The translations under genes and the position numbers were made by a program. Below, piece after piece: positions 8,410 through 18,419 of a DNA stretch of 64,000 bases. Origin of the DNA: Pseudomonas sp. ATCC PTA-122608 (GTDB lineage Bacteria; Pseudomonadota; Gammaproteobacteria; Pseudomonadales; Pseudomonadaceae); the NCBI RefSeq assembly GCF_001952855.1, contig NZ_LPNO01000006.1:201942-265941 (forward strand). The letters run 5' to 3'. The notes beneath the pieces are model-generated. The model ran no database searches, had not been told where the DNA came from, and saw only the letters and a program-made list of their open reading frames with translations. Position 1 is the first letter of the stretch; the number at the start of each line of letters is the position of its first letter.

Positions 8410-9582
8410 ATGAAACGCCCTCGACCTGCCCGACGCGCCCTGCTTGTGGTCGCGTGCCTGATTCCTGTTATTGCTGTCGCTGCCTGGCAGGTCCTGCCAC
8501 CGGGCCGGGACCGCCTGACGACCGTCACCGTGACCCGGGGTGATATCGAAAGCAGTGTGACTGCGCTAGGCACCCTTCAGCCCCGGCGCTATGTAGACGT
8601 GGGTGCCCAGGCGTCCGGACAGATCCAGAAGATCCACGTCGAGGCGGGTGACGAGGTCAAGGAAGGCCAACTGCTGGTGGAGATCGACCCGTCCACGCAA
8701 AAAGCCAAGCTGGACGCGAGTCGCTATGCAATTGAAAACCTGCAGGCCCAGTTGCAGGAGCAACGGGCCCAGCACGAACTGGCGCGACAGAAGTATCAGC
8801 GCCAGCAACGGCTGGTGACGAGTAACGCCACGCGCGAGGAAGACGTCCAGACCGCCAAGGCTGAACTGAGCGCCACCCAGGCGCGTGTTGACATGTTCCA
8901 GGCACAGATCCGCCAGGCTCAGGCCAGCCTGCGCAGCGACGAAGCCGAACTGGGCTATACCCGCATCTACGCACCGATGTCGGGCACAGTGGTGGCCGTG
9001 GATGCTCGCGTTGGCCAGACCCTCAACGCTCAGCAGCAGACGCCGCTCATCATGCGTATCGCCAAGCTTTCGCCCATGACCGTCTGGGCCGAGGTGTCGG
9101 AGGCCGATATCGGCCACGTCAAACCCGGCATGAGCGCCTACTTCACCACCTTGAGTGGTGGAGCACGGCGCTGGACCAGCACGGTGCGGCAGATCCTGCC
9201 GATCCCGCCAAAGCCTCTCAACGAAACCAGCCAGGGCGGCGGCAGCCCTGCCAGTTCAAGCAAAAGCGGCAGCGGCCGGGTGGTGCTCTATACGGTGTTG
9301 CTGGATGTCGAAAACACCGACCATGCGCTGATGGCCGAAATGACCACCCAGGTATTTTTTGTCGCCAGTGCAGCCCACAACACCCTCACGGCGCCCATCG
9401 CAGCACTGCGCAGCGGCCCCACTCCAGACCGGCACATCGCCCAGGTGGTGGCGGCCAATGGCACGATCAAACGCCTCGAAGTGCGCACCGGTATCAGCGA
9501 CCGGCGCCACATTCAGGTACTGGAGGGCTTGAACGAGGGCGATCACCTGCTGACCGGTACATCCGACGGCAAGGACGGCTGA
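8410..9582 (+). CDS. pvdR: Periplasmic adaptor of the PvdRT-OpmQ pyoverdine efflux pump
   Basis: A 390-residue membrane-fusion protein of the MacA/HlyD class. An N-terminal membrane anchor (about residues 12-30) is followed by the lipoyl half-motif GQIQKIHVEAGDEVKEGQLLVEIDP, a coiled-coil hairpin (about 95-180, rich in Q/A/E), the second lipoyl half YTRIYAPMSGTVVAVDARVGQTLNA, and beta-barrel domains. The pump secretes new and recycled pyoverdine from the periplasm. The stop abuts the pvdT ATG with no gap. A PvdS box precedes it. Confidence 0.95.
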   Translation: MKRPRPARRALLVVACLIPVIAVAAWQVLPPGRDRLTTVTVTRGDIESSVTALGTLQPRRYVDVGAQASGQIQKIHVEAGDEVKEGQLLVEIDPSTQKAKLDASRYAIENLQAQLQEQRAQHELARQKYQRQQRLVTSNATREEDVQTAKAELSATQARVDMFQAQIRQAQASLRSDEAELGYTRIYAPMSGTVVAVDARVGQTLNAQQQTPLIMRIAKLSPMTVWAEVSEADIGHVKPGMSAYFTTLSGGARRWTSTVRQILPIPPKPLNETSQGGGSPASSSKSGSGRVVLYTVLLDVENTDHALMAEMTTQVFFVASAAHNTLTAPIAALRSGPTPDRHIAQVVAANGTIKRLEVRTGISDRRHIQVLEGLNEGDHLLTGTSDGKDG

Positions 9583-11550
9583 ATGCAAACGCCTCTGATC
9601 GAACTGCGCGATATTCGCAAGTCCTACGGCGGTGACGACAGCCCCAAGGTCGACGTGCTGCGAGGCATTGACCTGTCGATTCATGCGGGCGAGTTTGTCG
9701 CGATTGTCGGCACCTCGGGCTCCGGCAAATCGACCCTGATGAATATCCTTGGCTGCCTGGACCGACCCAGTCAGGGTGACTACCTGTTCGCCGGCGAAAA
9801 CGTCGCCCAACTCGACAGCGATGAGCTGGCCTGGTTGCGTAGGGAAGCGTTCGGTTTTGTATTCCAGGGCTATCACCTGATCCCGTCGGGCTCGGCCCAG
9901 GAAAACGTCGAGATGCCAGCCATCTACGCCGGCCTGCCGGCAGCCGAGCGTCACGCCCGTGCCGCTGCACTGCTGGACCGCCTGGGCCTGGCCAGCCGCA
10001 CCGGCAACCGCCCCCATCAATTGTCCGGCGGCCAACAGCAACGGGTGTCCATTGCACGGGCCTTGATGAACGGCGGGCACATCATCCTCGCCGACGAGCC
10101 CACCGGCGCCCTGGACAGCCAAAGCGGCGCGGAGGTCATGGCCCTGCTGGATGAGCTGGCAGGCCAGGGGCACGTGGTCATTCTCATTACTCACGACCGG
10201 GAAGTCGCCGCCCGCGCCAAGCGCATCATTGAAATCCGCGACGGCCAGATCATCAGCGATACCGCCCGACACGCCACCGCTGCCGATGCCCCCACAGGCG
10301 CCCTTCAGGCGGTGGACCTGCGCCAGCGCCTGGCCCTGGGCAGCGAGCACACCGGCGCCTGGAAAGGTGAACTGGTGGACGCGGTCCGCGCAGCCTGGCG
10401 GGTGATGTGGATCAACCGGTTTCGCACGGCGCTGACGTTGCTGGGGATCGTTATCGGCGTGGCCTCAGTGGTGGTGATGCTGGCCGTGGGTGAAGGCAGC
10501 AAGCGCCAAGTCATGGCACAGATGGGCGCCTTCGGCTCCAACATTATTTACCTCAGCGGCCACACGCCGAACCCACGCTCACCGCCTGGCATCATCACCC
10601 TGGATGACGTGGCTGCCCTTGCCGACTTGCCGCAGGTGCAACGCATCATGCCCGTCAACGGCGCGCGGGCGACGGTACGTTTCGGCAACCTTGACCACGC
10701 CGCCTACGTGGGTGGCAACGACACCAACTTCCCGACTATTTTCAACTGGCCGGTGGTCGAAGGCAGCTACTTTACCGAAGCGGATGAACAAGCAGCCTCG
10801 GCCGTGGCGGTGATCGGCAAGAAGGTCCGGGACACCCTGCTCAAAGACGTTGCCGACCCCATCGGCCAGTACATCCTGATTGAAAACGTGCCCTTCCAGG
10901 TGGTCGGCGTACTGGCCGGCAAGGGCGCAAGCTCTGGCGACCAGGACAGCGACGACCGGATTGCCGTGCCCTATTCCGCCGCCAGCATCCGACTGTTCGG
11001 CAGCCGCAATCCCGAATACGTGGCGATCGCCGCCGCCGATGCGCGCAATGTCAAAGACGCTGAACACGCCATCGACCAATTGATGCTGCACCTGCATGGC
11101 GGCAAGCGCGATTACGAACTGACCAACAACGCTGCGATGATTCAGGCCGAAGCCCGCACCCAGAACACCCTGTCGCTGATGCTGGGTGCGATTGCCGCCA
11201 TCTCACTGCTGGTGGGTGGCATCGGCGTGATGAACATCATGCTGATGACCGTACGGGAACGCACCCGGGAAATCGGCATCCGCATGGCCACCGGCGCCCG
11301 CCAGCGGGACATCCTGCGTCAGTTCCTGACTGAAGCCGTGATGCTTTCACTGGTAGGCGGCGTGACCGGAATTGTCTTGGCCTTGCTCATCGGTGGTGTG
11401 TTGACCCTCAGCGATATCGCCGTTGCTTTTTCCTTCCCGGCAGGCCTCGGCGCGTTCGCCTGCGCGTTGGTGACGGGTGTCGTTTTCGGCTTTATGCCAG
11501 CCCGCAAAGCCGCTCGCCTTGACCCGGTCACGGCCCTTACCAGTGAATGA
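9583..11550 (+). CDS. pvdT: MacB-type ATPase/permease of the PvdRT-OpmQ pump
   Basis: A 655-residue fusion of an N-terminal ABC ATPase (Walker [10 protein letters not shown] at about residue 43, signature LSGGQQQR, Walker [13 protein letters not shown]) with a C-terminal FtsX/MacB permease: one helix near residue 285, a large periplasmic domain (about 305-525) and three C-terminal helices containing the conserved [18 protein letters not shown] loop. The length matches MacB-family exporters. The ATG directly follows the pvdR stop. Confidence 0.95.
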   Translation: MQTPLIELRDIRKSYGGDDSPKVDVLRGIDLSIHAGEFVAIVGTSGSGKSTLMNILGCLDRPSQGDYLFAGENVAQLDSDELAWLRREAFGFVFQGYHLIPSGSAQENVEMPAIYAGLPAAERHARAAALLDRLGLASRTGNRPHQLSGGQQQRVSIARALMNGGHIILADEPTGALDSQSGAEVMALLDELAGQGHVVILITHDREVAARAKRIIEIRDGQIISDTARHATAADAPTGALQAVDLRQRLALGSEHTGAWKGELVDAVRAAWRVMWINRFRTALTLLGIVIGVASVVVMLAVGEGSKRQVMAQMGAFGSNIIYLSGHTPNPRSPPGIITLDDVAALADLPQVQRIMPVNGARATVRFGNLDHAAYVGGNDTNFPTIFNWPVVEGSYFTEADEQAASAVAVIGKKVRDTLLKDVADPIGQYILIENVPFQVVGVLAGKGASSGDQDSDDRIAVPYSAASIRLFGSRNPEYVAIAAADARNVKDAEHAIDQLMLHLHGGKRDYELTNNAAMIQAEARTQNTLSLMLGAIAAISLLVGGIGVMNIMLMTVRERTREIGIRMATGARQRDILRQFLTEAVMLSLVGGVTGIVLALLIGGVLTLSDIAVAFSFPAGLGAFACALVTGVVFGFMPARKAARLDPVTALTSE

Positions 11551-11557
11551 TCGCCCC

Positions 11558-12952
11558 ATGAAAGCGCAATTGTCCCTCCTCGCCGTCAGCCTGATGCTGG
11601 CGGCCTGCAGCAACCTGGCTCCTCCCGTAGACAGTGGTGTGCATGCGCCCGCCGCCTGGCAGTCACCCAACCCCGACACCCCACGCCAGGACACCCGAAA
11701 ATGGTGGAGCACCTTCGGCAGCCCGGCCCTCGACCGGCTGGTGAGCCAAGCCCAGCTTGGCAGTTACGACCTGGCTGCCGCGATCGCCCGGGTACATCAG
11801 GCGCAAGCCAGTGCCGTGATCGCCGGTGCACCGCTGCTGCCCTCCGTGGTGGGCGGCGTCAATGCCAGCCGCCAGAAACTGCTGCGCGGCAAGGGCTACA
11901 GCCAACTGGATGTCGACGATGACAACAAGGCCGTGGACAGCTTTGACGCGAGCCTCACCGCCAGCTACGAAGTCGATTTCTGGGGTGGCCGCCGCGCCGC
12001 GCGTGACAGCGCAACACTTGGGGTGCGTGCCAGCGAATTCGATCAAGCCACCGTAGAACTGACCCTGCTCAGCGGCGTGGCCAACAGCTACACGCAAGCG
12101 TTGGCACTCCAGGAGCAAAACCGTATCGCCGCGCTGAACCTGGCCAACGCGCGCAACGTGCTTGACCTGGTCCAGGCACGCTACACCGCAGGTTCGGCCA
12201 CCGCCCTGGAGCTGGCCCAGCAAAAGAGCCTGGTGGCGGCACAGCAAAGGCAATTGCCGCAGGTGCAGCAACAGGCGCAGGAGGCGGTAATCACCCTGGC
12301 GGCCCTGCTCGGTGTACCGGTGCAACAGCTCGACCTGGGGCAACAACGCTTCGAACACATCAACTGGCCGGGCATCGCCGCCGGGATTCCCAGTGAACTG
12401 CTCAGCCGCCGCCCTGACATTGCCAGCGCCGAGGCCCGACTTGCCGCAGCCCAGGCCGACGTGGTCGTGGCCCGTGCGGCCATGTTGCCCACCGTCCTGT
12501 TGGGTGCCAGCATCGGCTCGGGCGCCAGCACCGCGTCAGACATTCTGCGAAGCCCGTTCTACAACCTCACCGCCGGGCTCACCGCGCCCATCTTCGACAA
12601 CGGGCGCCTGGGGGCCGAGCGCGACAAAACCCTGGCCCGCCAGGATGAGCTCCTGCAACTCTACCGGGGCGCGATCATCAACGGGTTTGCCGACGTTGAA
12701 AAAGCCCTCAACAGCATCCACGGCCTCGACGAGCAGCGGCAGTGGCAGCGTGAAGAGCTGGACCAGGCGCAGAGGGCTTTTGAGATTGCCCAGAGTCGCT
12801 ATGAAGCAGGTGCCGAGGATTTGCTGACGGTGCTGGAGACTCAACGCACACTGTATGCAGCGCAGGACCTGAACGTGCAATTACGACTGGCGCGCATGCA
12901 GGCGAGTATCGCGCTGTACAAGGCTCTGGGGGGAGGCTGGCAGGCACAGTGA
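11558..12952 (+). CDS. opmQ: Outer-membrane channel of the PvdRT-OpmQ pump
   Basis: A 464-residue TolC/NodT-family lipoprotein. The signal peptide ends in the lipobox LAAC (Cys at about residue 18), and two OEP repeats form the barrel/coiled-coil channel. The ATG at 11558 is seven bases past the pvdT stop; the longer open frame upstream overlaps pvdT and would hide the signal peptide. It converges with pvdP, the stops being only 27 bp apart with no obvious terminator. Confidence 0.93.
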   Translation: MKAQLSLLAVSLMLAACSNLAPPVDSGVHAPAAWQSPNPDTPRQDTRKWWSTFGSPALDRLVSQAQLGSYDLAAAIARVHQAQASAVIAGAPLLPSVVGGVNASRQKLLRGKGYSQLDVDDDNKAVDSFDASLTASYEVDFWGGRRAARDSATLGVRASEFDQATVELTLLSGVANSYTQALALQEQNRIAALNLANARNVLDLVQARYTAGSATALELAQQKSLVAAQQRQLPQVQQQAQEAVITLAALLGVPVQQLDLGQQRFEHINWPGIAAGIPSELLSRRPDIASAEARLAAAQADVVVARAAMLPTVLLGASIGSGASTASDILRSPFYNLTAGLTAPIFDNGRLGAERDKTLARQDELLQLYRGAIINGFADVEKALNSIHGLDEQRQWQREELDQAQRAFEIAQSRYEAGAEDLLTVLETQRTLYAAQDLNVQLRLARMQASIALYKALGGGWQAQ

Positions 12953-12979
12953 AGCCATGCCTGCCGCAGGGCTAACCGA

Positions 12980-14608
12980 TCAGTCCCAGAAGGAACGTCC
13001 GAGGGACAGGTGCCGTGCATACCATGGGCGTTGCGGCACTCGACGGAACAGGTCCTTCATACTCTCATCCGCCTCGAAAATGATGCGCAGCGCCAGCTTC
13101 ATGGTCTCCGGATCCATTTCTACCGAGGTACCCACCTGCAGCCCGGGTGTCGTGCTGCACCCGTGCGTGGTGGGGCCGAGCCAAGGGTCACCCGCTTCGA
13201 CCCAGCGCCCCGGCGCAAACCAGGGCACGCCATTGACCTCCATGCGCGTCAGTTCACCGGGATGAAAGCGCTCGTGAGCGCGAAACCAATCTTCCAGCCG
13301 ATCGTCGATCCACCCGTGAAAATGCCAGAACACCGGATTCACATGGGAAGAAAAAGGATCCCCCAGAAAGTCGTTTTCGGCGATATACCAGCGCGGCGAG
13401 AAATCGGCCTGCCCCCTGGCAAAGGGTACCGGCGCGTTGTTGGACGGGTCACGCGGCACCGAGGCCCAGCGCATGTGCAACCAATCATGCAGGCCCAGCT
13501 CGATTTCGGAGCCGAACTGGCCAAGGGTCAGTTTCGACAAATAACGGGGGTCCCGGCACTGAGATTCCCAGACCTGAAAGTTGCTGTGGTAGGTCTCGGC
13601 GGACTTGATGTCACTGACCCACTGGCTATAGGTGTCGTCCCCTTCCGCCAGCCAGGTTGGCGGTAACGCAAACCCGTCATGGTTATCGAAATAGTGGGCA
13701 AACCCCAGTCGATCGCGCAACAGCTCAGGCTGTGGCAAAGGAAAGTGGCGCCAGGAGGGCAGTGCCTGCATCGAACGCGCCGTGGCAAGCATGTGCCGGT
13801 GCATGAAAAAAAAGTCGATCCCGGAGCCGTTTCGGTCCTTGTCCGGCCCGCGTGCGCCACGCTCCTGGTCCCTGGGGCCCGGCTGCCAGCCGATACCGCG
13901 CAGGGCACCGCGCTTGTCCTCCGGCAACTTGTGCCATTTGTCCCGCGAGGCGTGCCACAACTGGTGGAACAGCCGATGCTGTGGAGCGATCAGCCAGGCG
14001 AGCAAGGTATCGTTCAGTCCGATCCGCTCACGGGCCTCGGGAAAGCGGCGTTTGACAGCCACAAAGCGCAGGTCCAGCTCGGGCAGCGCCAGGGCGCGAT
14101 CCAATCGCTGTACAGATCCGCTGAGGGTGCCGGGCCCGGCGTTGCCATAGGCCGCCCATACTTCGTCCAGGCTCGCCTTGAATTCGTAGCCAGGTGCGCC
14201 ATCGGCCGCATCGCTGCGCCCCACTCGCCAATACAGTTGGGCCGCGTTGCCCGGGGCCAGGTCGCCGACCACCTGGTAACGCGGCTCGGCATCACTGCGC
14301 AACGCCTCGGCGGTGTCGAGGACGCCTACCAGGCCACGCCCGCGCGGGGCAATGTCGAGAAACAGTTCCAGCCCCTCGACCGGCAAACCCTCCAGGCCAC
14401 CATCGGCGCCGATAAACTGAATGTCCCAAACCCCGCGCAGGCTATTGGCCAAATGCTGGCCGGCGGTGTCCGCCAACTCGACCGTCGCCTCTCCCGGGGT
14501 TTCGGGATGCGCCTGGCGCAATAGCTCGCGACGCCCATAGAACGCTGCCGGAACGGCTGCTCCGGTCAGCGCCAGACCCGCCATGAACCATCGTCGAGAA
14601 ATCGTCAT
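12980..14608 (-). CDS. pvdP: Tat-exported periplasmic tyrosinase for pyoverdine chromophore maturation
   Basis: A 542-residue copper enzyme that oxidises the tyrosine-derived part of ferribactin in the periplasm. The N-terminus MTISRRWFMAG carries a twin-arginine signal (Arg5-Arg6). Type-3 copper His motifs are visible in FFMHRHMLAT, FDNHDGFALPP, GLHDWLHMRW and VFWHFHGWIDD. The length equals known PvdP (about 544). The start at 14608 has AGGTAGGG upstream; a longer frame to 14647 would bury the Tat signal. It is transcribed divergently from pvdM behind its own PvdS box. Confidence 0.94.
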   Translation of the reverse strand: MTISRRWFMAGLALTGAAVPAAFYGRRELLRQAHPETPGEATVELADTAGQHLANSLRGVWDIQFIGADGGLEGLPVEGLELFLDIAPRGRGLVGVLDTAEALRSDAEPRYQVVGDLAPGNAAQLYWRVGRSDAADGAPGYEFKASLDEVWAAYGNAGPGTLSGSVQRLDRALALPELDLRFVAVKRRFPEARERIGLNDTLLAWLIAPQHRLFHQLWHASRDKWHKLPEDKRGALRGIGWQPGPRDQERGARGPDKDRNGSGIDFFFMHRHMLATARSMQALPSWRHFPLPQPELLRDRLGFAHYFDNHDGFALPPTWLAEGDDTYSQWVSDIKSAETYHSNFQVWESQCRDPRYLSKLTLGQFGSEIELGLHDWLHMRWASVPRDPSNNAPVPFARGQADFSPRWYIAENDFLGDPFSSHVNPVFWHFHGWIDDRLEDWFRAHERFHPGELTRMEVNGVPWFAPGRWVEAGDPWLGPTTHGCSTTPGLQVGTSVEMDPETMKLALRIIFEADESMKDLFRRVPQRPWYARHLSLGRSFWD

Positions 14609-14653
14609 TGCCCTACCTGTGTCAGCCCTGAAGCAGGCTTTATCCAAGCTAGA

Positions 14654-14677
14654 ACGTTCATGGCGCGAGAAAATTTA
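14654..14677 (-). promoter_or_regulatory. PvdS-dependent promoter of pvdP
   Basis: On the minus strand TAAAT (14677-14673), 16 bases, CGT (14656-14654). It is 46 bp upstream of the pvdP ATG and 17 bp from the opposing pvdM box. Confidence 0.88.
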
Positions 14678-14694
14678 AGCCGCGCCCCTGCGGC

Positions 14695-14718
14695 TAAATT
14701 TTTTCGCCCGCGGCTCGT
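14695..14718 (+). promoter_or_regulatory. PvdS-dependent promoter of pvdMNO
   Basis: GGCTAAAT with TAAAT at 14695-14699, 16 bases, CGT at 14716-14718, 56 bp before the pvdM ATG. Back-to-back with the pvdP promoter. Confidence 0.9.
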
Positions 14719-14774
14719 TCTTCCCAGATAGCAAAGGCCCCTGCGCCTGCATTTCGACGGTAGACCTGACTGAG

Positions 14775-16127
14775 ATGGCGATGATTAAACCTCGTTCGAA
14801 AAAAGCCCTGTATATCGGCCTCCCGCTGCTGGTAGCCGTGGCCGCCGGCGCGGCCTGGCTTGTCTGGAGCTACTCCTCCGGCTATCCCGTCAAGGTGATG
14901 AAGCAGGCGACGGAGTTGCAGGACCGCATCATTTCCTTCGACAGCCATATCACCGTGCCCTTGACGTTCGGCACCGAGGGCAACGAGGCTGACAAGGACG
15001 GCCCGCGGCAATTCGACCTGGCCAAAGCCAATCGTGGACGCCTGTCGGGCGCTGCACTGACCATATTTGGCTGGCCCGAAATGTGGAACGGCAACAACGC
15101 CCCCCATAAGCCCACTGCCGGGTTCGTCGATGAGGCCCGCAACCAACAGGAAGTGCGCTACAAAATCATCACGGGCATGGTTCGCGACTTTCCCAACCAG
15201 GTGGGCATCGCCTACACCCCGGACGATTTCCGGCGCCTGCACGGTGAAGGCAAGTTCGCAATCTTCATCAGCATGCTCAATGCCTATCCCCTGGGCGATG
15301 ACCTCGACCAACTGAACCTGTGGACGGCCCGTGGCATGCGCATGTTCGGGTTCAGCTATGTCGGCAACAACAGCTGGTCCGACTCATCCCGCCCGCTGCC
15401 CTTCTTCAATGACTCACCGGACGCGCTCGATGGCCTGTCGGATATCGGCAAGCAGGCCGTGCAGCGCCTCAACGATCTGGGGGTGATCATTGATGTGTCG
15501 CAGATGTCGACCAAGGCCCTGGAGCAGGTTGCACAACTGAGCCGCACGCCGATGGTTGCCTCCCACTCCGCTCCTCGGGCGGCCGTGGATATTCCACGCA
15601 ACCTCAGCGACAAGGAAATGCAGCTGATCAAGCAAAGCGGCGGCGTCGTGCAGGTGGTCGGGTTCGGCACCTACCTACGCCCACTGACGCAAAAGACCCA
15701 GGACAAACTCAATGCCCTGCGCGCACGGTTCGACCTGCCTCCCCTGCCTAACCTGCATGTCGCGCTGATGCCCGGCGACCCGATAATCGCCGCCTGGCCC
15801 GAGCAGAAATTCGGCCAGTACGCCAGCAGCCTGTACGCGATCCTCGATGAGGAGCCGAAGGCAACCCTCAAGGACCTGGGAGATGCCATCGACTACACCG
15901 TGCGCAAGATCGGTATTGATCACGTCGGTATTGCTTCGGACTTCAACGACGGTGGCGGCGTGCAGGGCTGGGACAACGTCAGCGAAATTCGTAACGTCAC
16001 CGCTGAACTGTTGCAGCGAGGCTACTCGGAAGCGGACATCGCCAAACTGTGGGGCGGCAACTTCCTGCGGGTCTGGGACCAGGTCCAACAAGCAGCCAAA
16101 CCCGTCGCCTCCCTTTCTGCCAAGTGA
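14775..16127 (+). CDS. pvdM: Periplasmic dipeptidase-family protein of pyoverdine maturation
   Basis: A 450-residue member of the renal dipeptidase (M19) family with an N-terminal hydrophobic anchor or signal (about residues 11-33, LYIGLPLLVAVAAGAAWLVW). PvdM is required in the periplasm for ferribactin oxidation together with PvdP. Family features are the SHS motif in PMVASHSAPRA and HVGIASDFNDGG. The N-terminal metal motif, normally H-x-D, reads DSHITV here, with Thr in place of Asp, so classic dizinc dipeptidase activity is doubtful. ATG 14781 is an alternative start. First gene of pvdMNO; nine bases separate it from pvdN. Confidence 0.93.
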   Translation: MAMIKPRSKKALYIGLPLLVAVAAGAAWLVWSYSSGYPVKVMKQATELQDRIISFDSHITVPLTFGTEGNEADKDGPRQFDLAKANRGRLSGAALTIFGWPEMWNGNNAPHKPTAGFVDEARNQQEVRYKIITGMVRDFPNQVGIAYTPDDFRRLHGEGKFAIFISMLNAYPLGDDLDQLNLWTARGMRMFGFSYVGNNSWSDSSRPLPFFNDSPDALDGLSDIGKQAVQRLNDLGVIIDVSQMSTKALEQVAQLSRTPMVASHSAPRAAVDIPRNLSDKEMQLIKQSGGVVQVVGFGTYLRPLTQKTQDKLNALRARFDLPPLPNLHVALMPGDPIIAAWPEQKFGQYASSLYAILDEEPKATLKDLGDAIDYTVRKIGIDHVGIASDFNDGGGVQGWDNVSEIRNVTAELLQRGYSEADIAKLWGGNFLRVWDQVQQAAKPVASLSAK

Positions 16128-16136
16128 ACTGCCGCC

Positions 16137-17417
16137 ATGACTGATCGCCGCACCTTTCTCAAACATGCAGGCATTCTGGCTGCCAGCCTGCCCCTGGGCG
16201 CAGCCCTCGAGGCCCGGGCTGGCACAGCACCCGTGCCCGTCGTCAATCCCGATAAATGGGCGCAGCTGCGCCAACTGTTTACCCAGGACCCGGACTACCT
16301 GCACTTCTCCAACTTCCTGATCACGTCCCATCCCAAACCCGTGCGCGAGGCCATTGAACGCCACCGGGCCGAGCTGGACCGCAACCCCGCGCTGGCCATG
16401 GACTGGGACCTGCAGCACACCTGGAAATGTGAAGCCCAGGTGCGGGACTGGGCCGGGCGCTATCTGCAAGCCAAGCCCGGGCAGATCGCACTCACCGGCA
16501 GCACCACCGAAGGCCTGGCGATGATTTATGGCGGTATTCATGTACGGCCTGACCAGGAGATTCTGACCACCGTTCATGAACACTATTCGACCCGCAACAG
16601 CCTGCAGTTCCGTGTCGAGAAACAGGGCACCCAGGTGCGCAAGATCAAACTCTTCGATGACGCCCACCAGGTGTCGGCGGATGAAGTGCTTGGCTCGATT
16701 GCCAAGGGCATTCGCCCCAACACCCGCGTGCTGGGCATGACCTGGGTGCAGTCGGGCAGCGGCGTGAAGCTGCCCATCGGCGAGATCGGCAAACTGGTGG
16801 ATGAGCACAACCGCGATCGCGATGAAAAGGATCGCATCCTCTACGTAGTCGACGGCGTGCACGGATTTGGTGTCGAAGACCTGGCGTTCCCGGACATGCA
16901 CTGCGACTTTTTTATCGCCGGCACCCATAAATGGATGTTTGGCCCCCGAGGCACGGGGATTATTTGTGCCCGGTCCGAGGAGCTCAAGGACGTCACCCCC
17001 ACCGAGCCGACCTTTTCCCAGGACACGGATTTCGCCACCACCATGACACCCGGCGGTTATCACGCTTTCGAACACCGCTGGGCCCTGGATGAAGCCTTCA
17101 AATTGCATTTGCAGCTGGGCAAGGCTCAAGTCCAGGCCCGCATCCATGAACTCAATGACTACCTCAAAAGCCGCCTGCAGGCCCACTCGTCCATCGAGCT
17201 GGTCACGCCCCGCAGCCCTGAGCTGTCAGCCGGGTTTACGTTTTTCAGGGTCAAGGGCCAGGACAGCGACAAGGTCGCCGCCTACCTGATGCACAACCGC
17301 GTCGTGGTCGATGCCGTGAATCGCGACGCCGGCCCGGTGGTGCGCAGCGCTCCCGGGCTGCTGAACAATGAAGGCGAGATTGATCGCTTCATGACCGTGC
17401 TCGAAAAGACCCTGTAA
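16137..17417 (+). CDS. pvdN: Tat-exported PLP enzyme modifying the pyoverdine glutamate side chain
   Basis: A 426-residue fold-type I PLP protein of the aminotransferase class V / isopenicillin N epimerase type. The Tat signal TDRRTFLK is at residues 2-9, and the PLP lysine lies in GTHKWMFGPRGTGI (about residue 263). PvdN acts in the periplasm and converts the side-chain glutamate of the chromophore acyl group to succinamide. It lies between pvdM and pvdO in one operon. Confidence 0.94.
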   Translation: MTDRRTFLKHAGILAASLPLGAALEARAGTAPVPVVNPDKWAQLRQLFTQDPDYLHFSNFLITSHPKPVREAIERHRAELDRNPALAMDWDLQHTWKCEAQVRDWAGRYLQAKPGQIALTGSTTEGLAMIYGGIHVRPDQEILTTVHEHYSTRNSLQFRVEKQGTQVRKIKLFDDAHQVSADEVLGSIAKGIRPNTRVLGMTWVQSGSGVKLPIGEIGKLVDEHNRDRDEKDRILYVVDGVHGFGVEDLAFPDMHCDFFIAGTHKWMFGPRGTGIICARSEELKDVTPTEPTFSQDTDFATTMTPGGYHAFEHRWALDEAFKLHLQLGKAQVQARIHELNDYLKSRLQAHSSIELVTPRSPELSAGFTFFRVKGQDSDKVAAYLMHNRVVVDAVNRDAGPVVRSAPGLLNNEGEIDRFMTVLEKTL

Positions 17418-17450
17418 CCCGCCACTTCCCTTCCCCTATAGAGACGACAC

Positions 17451-18353
17451 ATGAACAGTGCCCCGCTCCCTACCCGCCAGCCCCGTTCGTTGCGAGCGCT
17501 GCTGATGCTGTGCCTGGCGACCCTGCTCGCCAACCTGGCGCCCCTGACTGCACACGCGGCAACCGCTCCAGCCCCGGGCAAGGTGTTCAAGGACTGCAAG
17601 AATTGCCCGGAAATGGTGGTGCTGCCCGCCGGCAGCTACCTGATGGGCACGCCGGAAGACGAGATCGGCCGTGAAGGCGACGAGGGCCCGCAGCACACCG
17701 TGACGTTCGCCAAGCCCTTCGCCATGAGCCGCTTCCATGTCACCGCCGCCGAACTGGACGCCTACATCCGCGAAACCGGCGTAGTGATCAAGGACGGTGA
17801 TACGCGCCCGGGCCGCCTGTGCAAGGCCAGCAAGCCCAGCTACAAACAGGGGCCGCGCCAGCCGGCGGTGTGCATCGACTACTTCGAGGTCCAGGCCTAC
17901 ACCGAATGGTTGTCGAAAAAAACCGGACAGAAGTACCGCATGGTCAGCGAGTCCGAACGTGAGTATGCCGCTCGCGCCGGCAGCACCGGATCATTCCCCT
18001 TCCCGTTCGATGACGAGGGCGAATACCAGATCAGCAAACATGCCAACACCTACGGCCCCAAGGATGGCTATACCTATAGCGCACCGGTAGGCAGCTACCC
18101 GCCCAACGCGTTCGGCATGTACGACATGCACGGCAACGTCTACGAGTGGGTTGCCGACTGCTGGCACCCCAACTACGAAGGGGCACCTGCCGATGGCAGC
18201 GCCTGGTTGACCGGTGGTGACTGCAACGACGCCCACATCCGTGGCAACGACTGGGGCGAAGCGCCGGTATTCTCCCGATCGGGAAACCGTAACAGCCGCG
18301 AGAAAAATGTAAGAGGTGATTTCCTGGGGTTCCGCGTCGCACGGGAACTCTGA
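17451..18353 (+). CDS. pvdO: FGE-sulfatase-domain protein of periplasmic pyoverdine maturation
   Basis: A 300-residue exported protein: signal peptide of about 34 residues (ending LTAHAA), then a formylglycine-generating-enzyme-like domain with the opening VLPAGSYLMGTPEDEIGREGDEGP and the signature MHGNVYEWVADCW. Literature on PvdO places it in the last oxidation of dihydropyoverdine to the fluorescent chromophore. It is the third gene of pvdMNO. A GC-rich hairpin follows. Confidence 0.94.
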   Translation: MNSAPLPTRQPRSLRALLMLCLATLLANLAPLTAHAATAPAPGKVFKDCKNCPEMVVLPAGSYLMGTPEDEIGREGDEGPQHTVTFAKPFAMSRFHVTAAELDAYIRETGVVIKDGDTRPGRLCKASKPSYKQGPRQPAVCIDYFEVQAYTEWLSKKTGQKYRMVSESEREYAARAGSTGSFPFPFDDEGEYQISKHANTYGPKDGYTYSAPVGSYPPNAFGMYDMHGNVYEWVADCWHPNYEGAPADGSAWLTGGDCNDAHIRGNDWGEAPVFSRSGNRNSREKNVRGDFLGFRVAREL

Positions 18354-18366
18354 CGCTCAAAACCAT

Positions 18367-18393
18367 GTGGTGAGGGCGCCCGCCCCTCACCAC
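18367..18393 (+). terminator. GC-rich hairpin after pvdO
   Basis: GTGGTGAGGG (18367-18376) pairs exactly with CCCTCACCAC (18384-18393) over a 7-base loop. No T-run follows, so it is a candidate terminator or stability hairpin rather than a canonical intrinsic terminator. Confidence 0.5.
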
Positions 18394-18419
18394 TGCGCGT
18401 GCGCCGCGCGATGCTGCCC

